Assembly: GCA_905201055.1 (NCBI GenBank)
Contig: CAJKMT010000063.1
Span: 1-6,290 of the forward strand
DNA length: 6,290 bases
Direction: 5' to 3'
Origin: an uncultured Sutterella sp.
GTDB taxonomy: Bacteria > Pseudomonadota > Gammaproteobacteria > Burkholderiales > Burkholderiaceae_F
Positions 1-5,347 of this stretch are shown here, piece by piece. The notes beneath the pieces are model-generated. The model was not told the DNA's origin and did not search any database. It worked only from the letters and a program-made list of their open reading frames with translations. The position numbers were made by a program, and so were the translations under genes. Every line of letters starts with the position of its first letter. The first letter of the stretch is position 1.

Positions 1-90
1 ATTGAAGTGTTACTTTAAGGTTGGGTACTAAGAGCTAGTTTCTGAAAAGTTTAGGTTGAGAGGAAACCACAGCAAAACCCCTCAATACTT

Positions 91-117
91 AACGAAGAAA
101 ATGCACCTAACTTCGTT
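91..117. repeat. Inverted repeat / potential hairpin
   Basis: AACGAAG at 91-97 is perfectly complementary to CTTCGTT at 111-117, with a 13-base loop. Two further G-U pairs could extend the stem if transcribed on the plus strand. No T-tract follows on either strand, so it is not a rho-independent terminator. Its role is unknown. Confidence 0.4.
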
Positions 118-270
118 GGACGCTGGGCGTATTTTAGCTGAAATGAACCACCGAATTGATCGGTTCGGGACACCTTCTAAGATCAGAATGTATAGACAAG
201 CGTTACCGGAGCCCCCTTCGTAGAATTAGAGCCTTGGTTTTAGTCTAGAGAAAAACTTTATGTTTGTGAG

Positions 271-307
271 GTTGTTTGAATATATCACTAATGACATATT
301 CAACAAT
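271..307. repeat. AT-rich interrupted inverted repeat
   Basis: TTGAATAT at 276-283 and ATATTCAA at 296-303 form perfect 8-base arms around a 12-base spacer. The dyad extends outward by three or four more pairs if T275 is bulged. It lies beyond the operon terminator, in an AT-rich stretch with loose promoter-like hexamers on both strands. It could be an operator for an unseen leftward gene or an RNA hairpin. The sequence does not decide between these, and no T-tract follows that would make it a terminator. Confidence 0.4.
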
Positions 308-334
308 TATTTAAAGGTCGGACATAATCAAGAT

Positions 335-357
335 AAAAAAAGCCGCCCGAAGGCGGC
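335..357 (-). terminator. Rho-independent terminator of the dcuC-abgA-marR operon
   Basis: Read on the minus strand, a six-pair GC-only stem (GCCGCC, loop TTCG, GGCGGC; 357-342) is followed directly by seven T residues (341-335). TTCG is a stable tetraloop. The stem starts ten bases after the marR stop codon, so it ends the three-gene minus-strand transcript. On the plus strand no T-run follows, so it should work in one direction only. Confidence 0.93.
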
Positions 358-367
358 CTATAAAGGA

Positions 368-898
368 TTATCGTAAGCTGTTGCGATTAAGTTCTCGTTG
401 CTGAGACAAAATCATGTGTTTGAGTAAACGAGCAAGCTCTTGCTGATCCTCAGGGGACAAACTTGATGCAATCTGTCTTTCCACTTCCACATGGGAATTG
501 ACTGCGTCAAGCGTCAGGGCTTTGCCTTTTTCCGTAGCCTTGAGAATCACACCGCGTCTGTCGGTTGTGTCCGGATAACGTTCAAGCAAGCCTTTCTCCT
601 CCAACTTACGGATTCGGTTGGAAAGACCGCCTGAAGTAATCAAAATCTTGGTTTGCAAGATTTTAGGCGTGATTACCGCATCAGGATTACGCGTAAGCAC
701 AGCCAAGACTTCGAATTCCCCTCGAGTTAAATCGTAGCGAGCGAGATTTTCTGCTACCCGACGCTCCACGTAGTAACTCATTCGGACCAAACGAGCCACC
801 ACCGAAATCGGTTCTGTACTTAACGTCGGAACTTGTGCTTTCCACTCTTCTTCAAGAGAGTCCACAAAGTCTTTTAAATTTTGATCAGAGTCTTGCAT
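368..898 (-). CDS. MarR-family transcriptional regulator
   Basis: A 176-residue winged-helix regulator of the MarR family, expected to bind palindromic DNA as a dimer and to release it when a small, often aromatic, ligand binds. An N-terminal helical segment (about 1-55) precedes the core, which opens at RYDLTRGEFEVLAVL (54-68). The recognition region is about 76-104, with SGGLSNRIRKLEEKGLLER at 89-107. The wing follows, with the family D-R-R signature at 113-115, then C-terminal dimerisation helices. Length is slightly above the usual 140-165 residues because of the N-terminal extension. It is the last gene of the operon, five bases after abgA; a weak ribosome site (GAAG 8 bases before ATG, or GGGAG 13 bases before) lies in the abgA 3' end, suggesting coupled translation. 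The likely target is the palindrome at 3652-3677, which would give autoregulation; this is inference. The ligand is unknown. Confidence 0.93.
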   Translation of the reverse strand: MQDSDQNLKDFVDSLEEEWKAQVPTLSTEPISVVARLVRMSYYVERRVAENLARYDLTRGEFEVLAVLTRNPDAVITPKILQTKILITSGGLSNRIRKLEEKGLLERYPDTTDRRGVILKATEKGKALTLDAVNSHVEVERQIASSLSPEDQQELARLLKHMILSQQRELNRNSLR

Positions 899-903
899 CG
901 CGA

Positions 904-2187
904 TTACTTCGCTCCCAAATGCTTGATCACCAAGTAGTGATAAATGTCAAAGAGTTCCTGCAGACGGAATTCTTCAAATTCGAACTTCGCCTGATGGTGT
1001 CCAGCCTTTAATTCAGAGCCCACAACCACATAACCGGCTTTGCCGCCCTTATTTTGTACTCGGCGCATCAAAACGGTGGCATCGTCGCTGCCGTTAAAGT
1101 TCATCGTATCGCTCACCTTCGTGCAATACTTGGCTTGGCGAGCGGCCTCTGCAAAGTTGTCCTGCACCTCTTGGTCTTTCACAAAGTCAATGGCTTCACC
1201 CATCACTTCCGTTTCAACCGTGCAGCCATACATGGCAGCAGCGCCGGTAACGCGAGCAATTGCTTCATCGTAGAGGCACTGATTAATCGCTTCCGTTTCA
1301 CCGCGAACTTCAACCTGCATTTCAGCCGTTGAAGCAATCACATTGCGGCCTTCACCTGCACGCAAATAACCGACATTAACGCGCGTCATGCCTTGACCGT
1401 GACGGGGAATTGCCATCAGGGCAAGGCTGGCTGTGGAGGCAGCCATCAGCGCATTGCGGCCGACTTCAGGCTGCATACCGGCGTGAGAAGGCGTACCGTG
1501 GAAACGGAAATCGACCTTAGTCGTGCAAAGGAATTTTTCCGGAGCCGTCACCACTTCACCGGCAGGAATATCGCAGCCCAAGTGACCGCAATAGAGGTAG
1601 TCCAAATCATCCGCTACACCGCTTTCTGCCATGGGACGGGCACCGCGAGAACCTTCTTCTCCCGGTTCAAAAATAAGCTTCACTGTGCCGCAGAGCTTAT
1701 CTTTATTGGCAGCCAGCCACGAGGCCAACCCCATCAGCACCGCTTGGTGGCCGTCGTGACCACAGGCATGCATATAGCCCGGAATTTGAGAGGCATAGCC
1801 TTCTTTGGTCGGGGCATGTTCAGGATCACTTGATTCTGTCACAGGCAAGGCATCCAAGTCACAGAGAAAACTGATCGTGGGACCGGGACGACCTGTTTCC
1901 AAAACACCGACCACACCGGTCACTCCCTGCATACGCTCGAGCATTTCAGGGCTTACCTTAGCCTTGGCAGCTTCGTAGAACTTTTCCACTTGAGGCTTAA
2001 TCGCTCCGCGGATGAAGTCTTTATTGATGACATCAAAACCGCAAAGCACCTTAAAACCTAATTTTTCCAAATGCTCAATAACACGGGCAGTGGACACGAA
2101 CTCACACCAGCCGGGTTCAGGCCAAGCATGAATTTCACGACGTTTAGCAATGAGCCATTCCTGAGAAATCGGTTCCAAATATGTCAT
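904..2187 (-). CDS. abgA: AbgA-like M20-family amidohydrolase (p-aminobenzoyl-glutamate hydrolase subunit A family)
   Basis: A 427-residue metal-dependent amidase of the M20D group, predicted to be cytoplasmic because no signal peptide is seen. Metal-site motifs are in place: HACGHDGH at 140-147 (Cys142, His144), FEPGEEG at 173-179 (catalytic Glu177, ligand Glu178), GHLG at 201-204, and GHH at 396-398. The lid/dimerisation domain spans about 222-330. Features shared with E. coli AbgA, compared from memory, are the extra segment at about 50-90 that ordinary hippurate-hydrolase relatives lack, ETGRPGP (97-103), RVNVGYLRAGEGRNV (269-283) and GSDDATVLMRRVQ (366-378). E. coli AbgA (436 residues) works with AbgB to split p-aminobenzoyl-glutamate into p-aminobenzoate and glutamate. 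No abgB is present here, so the true substrate may be another N-acyl acidic amino acid. The ATG at 2187 is chosen over an in-frame TTG at 2202, because GAGGAG sits seven bases before the ATG and overlaps the TTG. Confidence 0.88.
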   Translation of the reverse strand: MTYLEPISQEWLIAKRREIHAWPEPGWCEFVSTARVIEHLEKLGFKVLCGFDVINKDFIRGAIKPQVEKFYEAAKAKVSPEMLERMQGVTGVVGVLETGRPGPTISFLCDLDALPVTESSDPEHAPTKEGYASQIPGYMHACGHDGHQAVLMGLASWLAANKDKLCGTVKLIFEPGEEGSRGARPMAESGVADDLDYLYCGHLGCDIPAGEVVTAPEKFLCTTKVDFRFHGTPSHAGMQPEVGRNALMAASTASLALMAIPRHGQGMTRVNVGYLRAGEGRNVIASTAEMQVEVRGETEAINQCLYDEAIARVTGAAAMYGCTVETEVMGEAIDFVKDQEVQDNFAEAARQAKYCTKVSDTMNFNGSDDATVLMRRVQNKGGKAGYVVVGSELKAGHHQAKFEFEEFRLQELFDIYHYLVIKHLGAK

Positions 2188-2194
2188 GACTAAA

Positions 2195-2200
2195 CTCCTC
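2195..2200 (-). promoter_or_regulatory. Ribosome binding site fixing the abgA start
   Basis: On the minus strand GAGGAG lies seven bases before the ATG at 2187, in the 16-base gap after the dcuC stop. The alternative TTG start at 2202 overlaps this site and has none of its own, so the ATG is preferred. Confidence 0.85.
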
Positions 2201-2203
2201 AAA

Positions 2204-3571
2204 TTAGATATATCGAATAACTGACAAAACCATTACGCTCACGAATCCCAGCAAAATAGGCACTGAGGTACGTTTAACGATTTCAAGCGGGTTGGCGCGA
2301 ACGGAAGCGGCCACAATAATCACCACAGCAGCCACCGGAGACACGGAGCGAATCAAGTTCGACGTACACTGCATCGGCAAGGCGACCATGATCGGGTCAA
2401 TACCGGCGCTTTGCGCAATAGAGGGAATCAATTCAATGAAACTGTAGAAGACGGCATTGCCGGAACCGCTGATAAACGTAATTAACGCGGTAATACCCGA
2501 GAAGGCAAACATCAAACCGGCGCTGGCGTTTTCTACGCCCGAGATGGAGCTCGAAATCATATCGATCATGCCCATCGCGCGAAGACCGGCCACCATGGTG
2601 GAAGCGGCAACAATCAAAACCACAACCTGCGAGAAGCCTTCCCCCATCCCCTTAAAGAAGAGGTTGGCATCCTTCATACCTTGCTTGACGTTACCCTTGC
2701 GGACTAATTCACAGATGAAAGCCAAGGCAAAGCAGAAGATCGTAATTTCAACCAAACCGACCTTCGCGTGCTTGAAGCAAGCCCAGAAGAAAATCACCAA
2801 AATAAGCGGCAAAACCGGGAACAAGGCGTAGTAGGTCGGAACACCCGTTAAATCGCGGTTTTTAAGTTTGCTTTCATCGATTTCGGCGGAAACCTTACCG
2901 GCCTGACGCTTATCCATATAGCGCTGCCAGAAATAATGAGCAAAGCCCATGATGATCAAAGTCGGAATCGTGATCGGCGCGTGGTGGTAGAACACGTAAT
3001 CAACCACGTGTTCGAATCCCAATACGCGTGCGGCCACCACATTATCACCGCCCAACGGAGTCGGAACAATCGTTGCGGTCGTGGCAATAACGCCTGCAGC
3101 CGTCAAAACGCTCATGCGCGCAGCACGCAGCACCGGATAGAGCGTAGCCATCAAAATCACCGCCAAAGAAGAGGCACTCGGAATAATGATGGAGAGCACA
3201 GTGCCGACCCAGAATACAAGCGGCACCAAGATGTACGGAGAATGAATTCTTTCGAGCGGTTTACTTAAAACACGGATCACCATGTCATTGGCGCCGATAT
3301 GAGACATATAGGCGGCGAAACCGAACAAGGTCAAAATAATAAGACCGGCGTTGGAATACTGAGTCACAAAGAGGTCTTTGACTGCCTTAAAGGGATCAAC
3401 CCAATTAAGACCGGAAGTCGCCTTTGCGCTGACGGCCGGATGACCCAGCATCACGGCAACGGCCAGAAGAATAAGACCTGTCGCAAAGAGCACCACTTTG
3501 GCGTCATAGTTCTTGGCAATTGCCCAACCGGCAATAACAAGAGCCACCACGCAAATTGATAATTCAAGCAT
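2204..3571 (-). CDS. dcuC: DcuC-family anaerobic C4-dicarboxylate-type carrier
   Basis: A 455-residue inner-membrane carrier with many hydrophobic helices and a hydrophilic loop at about 216-245. It matches DcuC closely at diagnostic stretches: GFAAYMSHIGAND (84-96), SKPLERIHSPY (103-113), AHYFWQRYMDK (211-221), SGSGNAVFYSFIELIP (368-383), SPVAAVV (411-417) and VKRTSVP (432-438). Length agrees with E. coli DcuC (about 460). The family exchanges or exports C4-dicarboxylates such as succinate and fumarate during anaerobic growth. Pairing with an amidohydrolase suggests a different cargo, perhaps an N-acyl glutamate or aspartate, which also carries two carboxylates; this is inference, so the symbol denotes family rather than proven substrate. 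The ATG at 3571 is chosen because GAGGA lies six bases upstream. An in-frame start at 3649 would add 26 non-membrane residues, run back through the promoter and lack a ribosome site. First gene of the operon. Confidence 0.9.
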   Translation of the reverse strand: MLELSICVVALVIAGWAIAKNYDAKVVLFATGLILLAVAVMLGHPAVSAKATSGLNWVDPFKAVKDLFVTQYSNAGLIILTLFGFAAYMSHIGANDMVIRVLSKPLERIHSPYILVPLVFWVGTVLSIIIPSASSLAVILMATLYPVLRAARMSVLTAAGVIATTATIVPTPLGGDNVVAARVLGFEHVVDYVFYHHAPITIPTLIIMGFAHYFWQRYMDKRQAGKVSAEIDESKLKNRDLTGVPTYYALFPVLPLILVIFFWACFKHAKVGLVEITIFCFALAFICELVRKGNVKQGMKDANLFFKGMGEGFSQVVVLIVAASTMVAGLRAMGMIDMISSSISGVENASAGLMFAFSGITALITFISGSGNAVFYSFIELIPSIAQSAGIDPIMVALPMQCTSNLIRSVSPVAAVVIIVAASVRANPLEIVKRTSVPILLGFVSVMVLSVIRYI

Positions 3572-3577
3572 TGCGTA

Positions 3578-3582
3578 TCCTC
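3578..3582 (-). promoter_or_regulatory. Ribosome binding site fixing the dcuC start
   Basis: GAGGA on the minus strand, six bases before the ATG at 3571. It supports the 455-residue product starting MLELS, which places the first membrane helix at the N-terminus as in DcuC. Confidence 0.85.
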
Positions 3583-3620
3583 GAAGAGAAAATGGATTTA
3601 TATTAAGAAGAGACGCAGTC

Positions 3621-3649
3621 ACTATACGCAAATTAGGAGATTCGATCAA
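3621..3649 (-). promoter_or_regulatory. Sigma70-type promoter of the dcuC-abgA-marR operon
   Basis: On the minus strand TTGATC (3649-3644, four of six consensus bases) and TATAGT (3626-3621, five of six) are separated by exactly 17 bases. The expected transcript start is near 3614, giving a leader of about 43 bases before the dcuC ATG. The -35 box begins two bases downstream of the 26-base palindrome at 3652-3677, so a dimer bound there would sit against RNA polymerase. Confidence 0.7.
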
Positions 3650-3651
3650 AA

Positions 3652-3677
3652 AAAGATACTTTATATAAAGTATCTTT
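3652..3677. promoter_or_regulatory. Perfect 26-base palindrome, candidate MarR operator
   Basis: The half AAAGATACTTTAT (3652-3664) is followed at once by its exact reverse complement (3665-3677). Each half is itself a dyad of the form AAAG-N3-CTTT, so the site can be read as two AAAG-N3-CTTT boxes separated by ATAT. It lies between divergent promoters: just upstream of the dcuC-side -35 box, and covering the position where the -35 of the rightward promoter should be. MarR-family proteins typically bind AT-rich palindromes of this kind near their own operon, and a marR gene closes the adjacent operon. The link to that protein is inference; the palindrome itself is seen directly. Confidence 0.8.
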
Positions 3678-3700
3678 ATGCGAAGATAATCAGCTATAAT
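3671..3700 (+). promoter_or_regulatory. Putative promoter of the EamA transporter gene
   Basis: A consensus -10 box, TATAAT, lies at 3695-3700 on the plus strand. The -35 position (about 3671-3677) has no good match and falls inside the right half of the 26-base palindrome, so this promoter may be weak, activator-dependent or repressed by whatever binds there. Transcription would start near 3707, about 33 bases before the ATG. The -10 is also embedded in a short dyad, AGCTA-N5-TAGCT (3692-3706). Confidence 0.55.
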
Positions 3701-3711
3701 TTAGCTTAACA

Positions 3712-3723
3712 GTTAGATCTAAC
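3712..3723. repeat. 12-base perfect palindrome in the EamA gene leader
   Basis: GTTAGATCTAAC is its own reverse complement. It lies just downstream of the predicted start of the rightward transcript and 16 bases before the EamA start codon, a position where a bound repressor would block transcription. Its TTAG/CTAA ends recall SlyA/MarR-type boxes, but a 12-base palindrome in AT-rich DNA is weak evidence alone. Confidence 0.4.
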
Positions 3724-3739
3724 ATTTGGCTGACTTTTA

Positions 3740-4690
3740 ATGATCTTACCGGGCTTTATTCTTGCTGCTGCGGCTGCCGTTCTTTGGGGATCGGCGGGAA
3801 CCGCACAAACATTCATTACGAGCCAAACGCTTAATCCGCTTTGGGTCGGTGCGTTACGCCTCATCTTTGCCTGTCTCTTTTTTTATCCGCTTTTATTTAA
3901 AAGTCGCAAAGAACGATCGATTGCCGACAATACCTCAACCAAAACAAGTTATTTCTTGAAGGTATTAGTCGCAGGCACCTGCATGGCAATGTTTAACATC
4001 CTTTTCTTCACCGGCGTGAAAATTGCAGGTGTTGCGCTCGGCTCGTGCATCATCATTGCATCAGCACCGGTATGGGCGGGAACTTTGGAAGCTCTCTTCA
4101 AACGCAAAATGCCTGATGCTCTATGGCTCATCGGCATTGCCATCGCCATTGGCGGCGGCATCTGGATGGCTGTCTCTCAAGCCGGACAAATTGAACTTAA
4201 TGCCTTGGGTTTGGGGATTTGTTTAATCGCGGGGCTTTTTTACGCGGGCTATTCTCTTTTGGCAAAAGAACTTGTTCAAATCACTTCACCGCTTCGCGCT
4301 TCCACTCACGCCTTTACTGTCGCAGGTCTCATTGCCCTAGCGGTCGCTTTAACTTTAAGCGATGTCCCCGACTTCAATCCCAATGACTTACTGATTGTCT
4401 TATATCTGGGTGTGATCGTCACAGGTTTCGCCTACCTGCTTTATGCAACGGCACTCAAAACGACGCGCGTTTCAACGTGTGTAGCGCTCGGTCTTTTGGA
4501 ACCCGTCACTGCCTTTATTCTCGCAATCGTCGTAGTCGGAGAAAACGTTAACCCGTGGGCAACTGTCGGCCTTGCCGCTATTTTATTCGGACTGGCTTTG
4601 GTGCTGAAATCCGACCGGAAAACCAATCCTGCCGAGAGCCGAAACGAACCGAATCAGCCTTCACCGATTGCTCAAAAAATTTCCCGTTAA
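3740..4690 (+). CDS. EamA/DMT-superfamily transporter
   Basis: A 316-residue inner-membrane protein with ten predicted helices, at about 4-22, 33-52, 72-90, 97-117, 127-145, 157-175, 189-206, 217-237, 247-267 and 273-290. This is the two-repeat EamA layout (roughly 4-145 and 155-290). LEPVTAFILAIVVVGE at 253-268 is the typical signature at the end of the second repeat, and WGSAGTAQ at 16-23 is the usual first-helix region. The C-terminus is a hydrophilic tail of about 27 residues. Such proteins are mostly exporters or exchangers of metabolites or amino acids, and sequence alone does not give the cargo. It is divergent from the dcuC operon and shares its control region, so it could export a product of that pathway; this is inference. 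The ATG has only a poor ribosome site upstream, but no better start fits the first helix. It converges on bioD with one base between stops. Confidence 0.88.
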   Translation: MILPGFILAAAAAVLWGSAGTAQTFITSQTLNPLWVGALRLIFACLFFYPLLFKSRKERSIADNTSTKTSYFLKVLVAGTCMAMFNILFFTGVKIAGVALGSCIIIASAPVWAGTLEALFKRKMPDALWLIGIAIAIGGGIWMAVSQAGQIELNALGLGICLIAGLFYAGYSLLAKELVQITSPLRASTHAFTVAGLIALAVALTLSDVPDFNPNDLLIVLYLGVIVTGFAYLLYATALKTTRVSTCVALGLLEPVTAFILAIVVVGENVNPWATVGLAAILFGLALVLKSDRKTNPAESRNEPNQPSPIAQKISR

Positions 4691-4691
4691 C

Positions 4692-5333
4692 TTAAACGCT
4701 TATTTTCGGACACCGCACGATTTCGGCTTTTGGCCAATACCGACTGAGCCAGCGAGTAAAAAACTCATACGTATTGCTGTCAATATTCTCATCCGGCAGC
4801 GTGTGCCAATCATTGAAAATCAGGTAACCCAACTCCATACCGCGATTTTTCATCGCCTCAAGCGACAGCAGTGTGTGGTTGATGCTGCCCAGTTTGCCGC
4901 TTGTTACGAAAATAATCGGCCACTTTTGACGAGCCACAAAATCAATTGTCAGAAGTTCTTCGGTGAGCGGCACCATGATGCCTCCCGCACCTTCCACAAT
5001 GACCCGATCGTAACGCTCGGATAACACCTGCGTGGCCTTGAGTATTTTTTCAAAATCGATTGCTCGATTTTGCAGGGCACTTGCCATGTGAGGCGAACAG
5101 GGATAAGGAAAAACTTCAGGTGCTGTGAGCCCAGCTTCGTCTTCGGGGAAGTTCATCTGCATCAAACGCCGATGAACATCAATATCAGGCGAACCGTGAT
5201 CAGAACCCGTTTGTACAAGCTTTTGAGTAATGGTTCGGTGGCCCTGTTCTATCCACTGACGGGCAATCCAGCCTGTCGCAAATGTTTTACCCACATCCGT
5301 GTCGGTTCCTGTAACAAACCAGACGTTTTGCAT
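4692..5333 (-). CDS. bioD: Dethiobiotin synthetase BioD
   Basis: A 213-residue cytoplasmic ATPase that closes the ureido ring of 7,8-diaminopelargonate with CO2 and ATP to give dethiobiotin, the next-to-last step of biotin synthesis. The P-loop is GTDTDVGKT (9-17, Lys16). Lys38 in TQKLVQTG (36-43) matches the substrate-binding lysine usually found in KPVQTG, and EGAGG (114-118) is the conserved acidic/glycine motif. YPCSPH (77-82), VPLTEELLTID (121-131) and SGKLGSINHTLLSLEA (145-160) complete a full-length protein. The ATG at 5333 has AGGGGG eight bases upstream, and that site overlaps the bioA stop, so the two genes are likely co-translated in one operon (12-base gap). No terminator is visible after the stop; transcription may run antisense into the convergent EamA gene. 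The motif set differs from E. coli BioD1 and recalls a variant I associate with Bacteroidetes and Pasteurellaceae. Confidence 0.95.
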   Translation of the reverse strand: MQNVWFVTGTDTDVGKTFATGWIARQWIEQGHRTITQKLVQTGSDHGSPDIDVHRRLMQMNFPEDEAGLTAPEVFPYPCSPHMASALQNRAIDFEKILKATQVLSERYDRVIVEGAGGIMVPLTEELLTIDFVARQKWPIIFVTSGKLGSINHTLLSLEAMKNRGMELGYLIFNDWHTLPDENIDSNTYEFFTRWLSRYWPKAEIVRCPKISV

Positions 5334-5341
5334 GAATTTTT

Positions 5342-5347
5342 CCCCCT
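5342..5347 (-). promoter_or_regulatory. Ribosome binding site of bioD overlapping the bioA stop
   Basis: AGGGGG on the minus strand, eight bases before the bioD ATG at 5333. It shares bases with the TAG stop codon of bioA, a layout that favours translational coupling of the two biotin enzymes. Confidence 0.75.

Larger units (their letters stand above)
1..341. other. Noncoding left end, no gene recognised
   Basis: I find no supportable gene here. Stop codons occur early in all six frames near the left edge, so no partial protein clearly enters from outside the window. The longest open stretch with an ATG is 40 codons (101-223, plus), and the opposite strand is also open for 47 codons without a start, so neither is convincing. 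Two inverted repeats stand out, at 91-117 and 271-307, and bases 225-340 are AT-rich. I do not recognise the stretch as a known structured RNA, tRNA or transposon end. It may be intergenic sequence, an unrecognised small RNA or a decayed element. Confidence 0.55.

Noticed and set aside
101..223. A 40-codon plus-strand open frame starting with ATG, open upstream to base 32
   Set aside because: No convincing ribosome site, no recognised family, and the complementary strand is equally open over the same bases; most likely chance.
82..225. A 47-codon open frame on the minus strand over the same region
   Set aside because: It has no usable start codon and no recognisable domain.
335..357. Terminator acting in both directions
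   Set aside because: On the plus strand the stem is followed by CTATAAAGG with no T-run, so only the minus-strand reading is supported.
1393..1833. 146-codon plus-strand frame inside the amidohydrolase gene
   Set aside because: It is antisense to a gene with intact catalytic motifs and its translation has no protein-like family features.
2457..3268. Plus-strand frames of 124 and 110 codons opposite the dcuC gene
   Set aside because: Antisense shadows of a well-matched membrane protein; their basic, low-structure translations reflect the complementary strand.
3571..3631. 8-base inverted repeat TTGCGTAT / ATACGCAA (3571-3578 and 3624-3631)
   Set aside because: The right arm lies in the promoter and is not transcribed, so no RNA hairpin forms; an 8-base match at this spacing can occur by chance.
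3572..3649. 26-residue N-terminal extension of the DcuC protein
   Set aside because: It would run through the operon promoter, lacks a ribosome site, and the internal ATG at 3571 has a good one and matches the family N-terminus.
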